IMG/VR virus record: IMGVR_UViG_3300002835_007162
Location: 1-39,867 of that record
Source: a virus
Reading direction: 5' to 3' (one strand)
DNA length: 39,867 nt
The stretch's first letter is position 1, and each line of letters begins with the position of its first letter. The position numbers and the translations under genes were made by a program. The notes under the pieces are model-generated. The model was not told the origin of the DNA. It did no database searches and worked only from the letters and a program-made list of their open reading frames with translations. This document shows positions 38,764 to 39,867 of the stretch, one piece after another.

Positions 38764-39867
38764 AGTTTTTAGTTCAAACTGTTTAAGTGTTTGGTCTCAG
38801 CAGGTATGCTATGTTACACCTATCAACTGGATTTTAAAGTTACATCATGTAAAATTCTCTCTGTCTAAAAATGAATATACATGGACTGATCCTTATTTTT
38901 TAATAGGACCGGAGTACTATGATCTAGAAGCTGCATACAATATGATAGTTGAAGAAAATATCGATATAGTTGTATTCAGCATTTATATTTGGAACAAACA
39001 CGAATTTTTAAAGATGGCAAAGTTTTTCAAGGAAAGAAATCCTAACCTCATAATCATAGCAGGTGGGCCAGAATTAGATGCCCATAGAGACGTTGAGTTT
39101 TTTGCTAAACACAGCTTTTTAGATTATGTAATTTACGGCGAAGGTGAGATTGCTTTTTCAAGACTGTTAGACCATATTGCTGGGCATGAAGTTGAACTAC
39201 TTAATGTAGTATCAGCAGCAGGCGGTGTGAGCAATCACGAACCAGTGAATAAAAAAGATGAAATACTGAAGTATAGTATATACATGGAATTTGAAGAAGA
39301 GATCGCTGCTTTTTTTAATACCTTCGTTGAAAAGAAGATTTTTTATGCTTTGGCTTGGGAAACTACTAAAGGCTGTCCGTATCTTTGTACCTTCTGTGAC
39401 TGGAGCTCTGGGCTACACCATAAAGTTCGAATATGGGGTAAAGATGAATTAATACCACCATGGAAAAAAGAACTCGACATGTTCAGTAGGTTAGGGGTGC
39501 CAAGTATATATTGGACCAACCCTAACGTAGGGTTATCTCATCAAGACACAGAAATTGTGGATTATATCTGTGATTTAAAACAGACTGGTAAACACACTCC
39601 TATCTTCATCAGCACACAGTTTTCTAAGACCAAGAAAGAACATTCATATGGTCTGTTAGACAAAATGTTAACGTATCAGGTCACAGCAGGTTTGAAATTT
39701 GATTTGCAAGATCTAGATCCAGTAGTATTAGATCTAATAGACCGGCCTGAGATAGAATGGAATTATCATAAGACTCTGATTAGAAAAATCTTGGACAAGC
39801 ACAGTAAAGTAAAAGTGTGGGGCGAAAGAACAAACCCAGTCTGGTGTAATTTTATTTGGGGCCTACC
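38750..39867 (+). CDS. B12-binding-domain radical SAM enzyme, copy 4 (3' end outside window)
   Basis: ATG at 38750; open to the window end, 372 residues visible. The N-terminal domain has IIIAGGPELDAHRD and DYVIYGEGEIAFSRLL, as in cobalamin-binding rSAM proteins, without DxHxxG. The cluster is Cys209-x3-Cys213-x2-Cys216 (GCPYLCTFCDWS). It is more distant from copies 1-3 (no DDTFNDST block), nearer to generic B12 rSAM enzymes. The gene before overlaps it by 14 bases, so it is part of operon C. Confidence 0.8.
   Translation, partial: MKKIKVFSSNCLSVWSQQVCYVTPINWILKLHHVKFSLSKNEYTWTDPYFLIGPEYYDLEAAYNMIVEENIDIVVFSIYIWNKHEFLKMAKFFKERNPNLIIIAGGPELDAHRDVEFFAKHSFLDYVIYGEGEIAFSRLLDHIAGHEVELLNVVSAAGGVSNHEPVNKKDEILKYSIYMEFEEEIAAFFNTFVEKKIFYALAWETTKGCPYLCTFCDWSSGLHHKVRIWGKDELIPPWKKELDMFSRLGVPSIYWTNPNVGLSHQDTEIVDYICDLKQTGKHTPIFISTQFSKTKKEHSYGLLDKMLTYQVTAGLKFDLQDLDPVVLDLIDRPEIEWNYHKTLIRKILDKHSKVKVWGERTNPVWCNFIWGL

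Overview
The window looks like part of the genome of a large T4-like tailed phage (myovirus) of an aquatic Gram-negative bacterium, of the kind known from marine cyanophages and related viruses. This rests on four things. (1) There are several tail-fibre or baseplate-type proteins. (2) T4-type late promoter boxes (NATAAATA) stand before structural and accessory genes, while perfect host sigma70 promoters (TTGACA-17-TATAAT) stand before other genes. (3) Genes are tightly packed with 1-26 bp overlaps, and there are small genes of a type I recall from T4-like cyanophages (38-, 52- and 54-aa proteins, a WYL_2/DUF2693-type protein). (4) There are many auxiliary metabolic genes: IscU, A-type Fe-S carrier, Fe/Mn-SOD, UvsE, KdsA, KdsB, a QueD/PTPS-like protein, ThyX, a flavin halogenase and a delta-9 desaturase. 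No capsid, terminase or polymerase gene is present, so family and host remain inferences.

Layout. Positions 1-10.0 kb hold mostly minus-strand genes: a structural protein cut by the window edge, a 2OG oxygenase, iscA-iscU, sod, uvsE with two small genes under a sigma70 promoter, a glycosyltransferase, kdsA, queD-like, a sialyltransferase/DUF115-like protein and two tandem paralogous tail-fibre proteins. A strong terminator at 10022-10047 separates these from 10.1-14.2 kb, which carries mainly phage proteins of unknown function plus an SGNH hydrolase, with sigma70 promoters at 11272-11300 and 14240-14268. From 14.3 to 20.7 kb come kdsB, a flavin-dependent halogenase, a radical SAM enzyme, thyX, a coiled-coil virion-type protein, an Hc1-like basic protein, a fatty acid desaturase with a possible GNAT partner, and an odd tRNA-like RNA with its own sigma70 promoter.

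The second half (20.9 kb to the end) is the striking part: three operons of overlapping genes that are dominated by radical SAM (rSAM) enzymes. Operon A (plus, 20918-27729) is rSAM, PP-loop ATPase, twitch-rSAM, methyltransferase, rSAM, rSAM, twitch-rSAM. A tail-fibre gene with its own late promoter follows in opposite orientation (27716-28987). Operon B (minus, 35016-29089) is a zinc-headed rSAM, 2OG oxygenase, PP-loop ATPase, Asp/Asn-hydroxylase-like oxygenase and two cobalamin-type rSAMs. Operon C (plus, 35065 to the end) is a cobalamin-type rSAM, a short-chain dehydrogenase, two tandem cupin-like proteins, a 2OG oxygenase and a fourth cobalamin-type rSAM that runs off the window. B and C diverge from a 48-bp region with two back-to-back late-type boxes.

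Together with the rSAM at 16815, the window holds 11 rSAM enzymes, two related PP-loop ATPases and four 2OG/Fe oxygenases. I infer a phage-encoded biosynthetic or modification pathway for an unknown product (surface glycan, small molecule, lipid, nucleobase or peptide), late-expressed at least for operons B and C. The phage IscU/IscA pair and SOD may supply and protect its Fe-S clusters. The product cannot be named from sequence alone.
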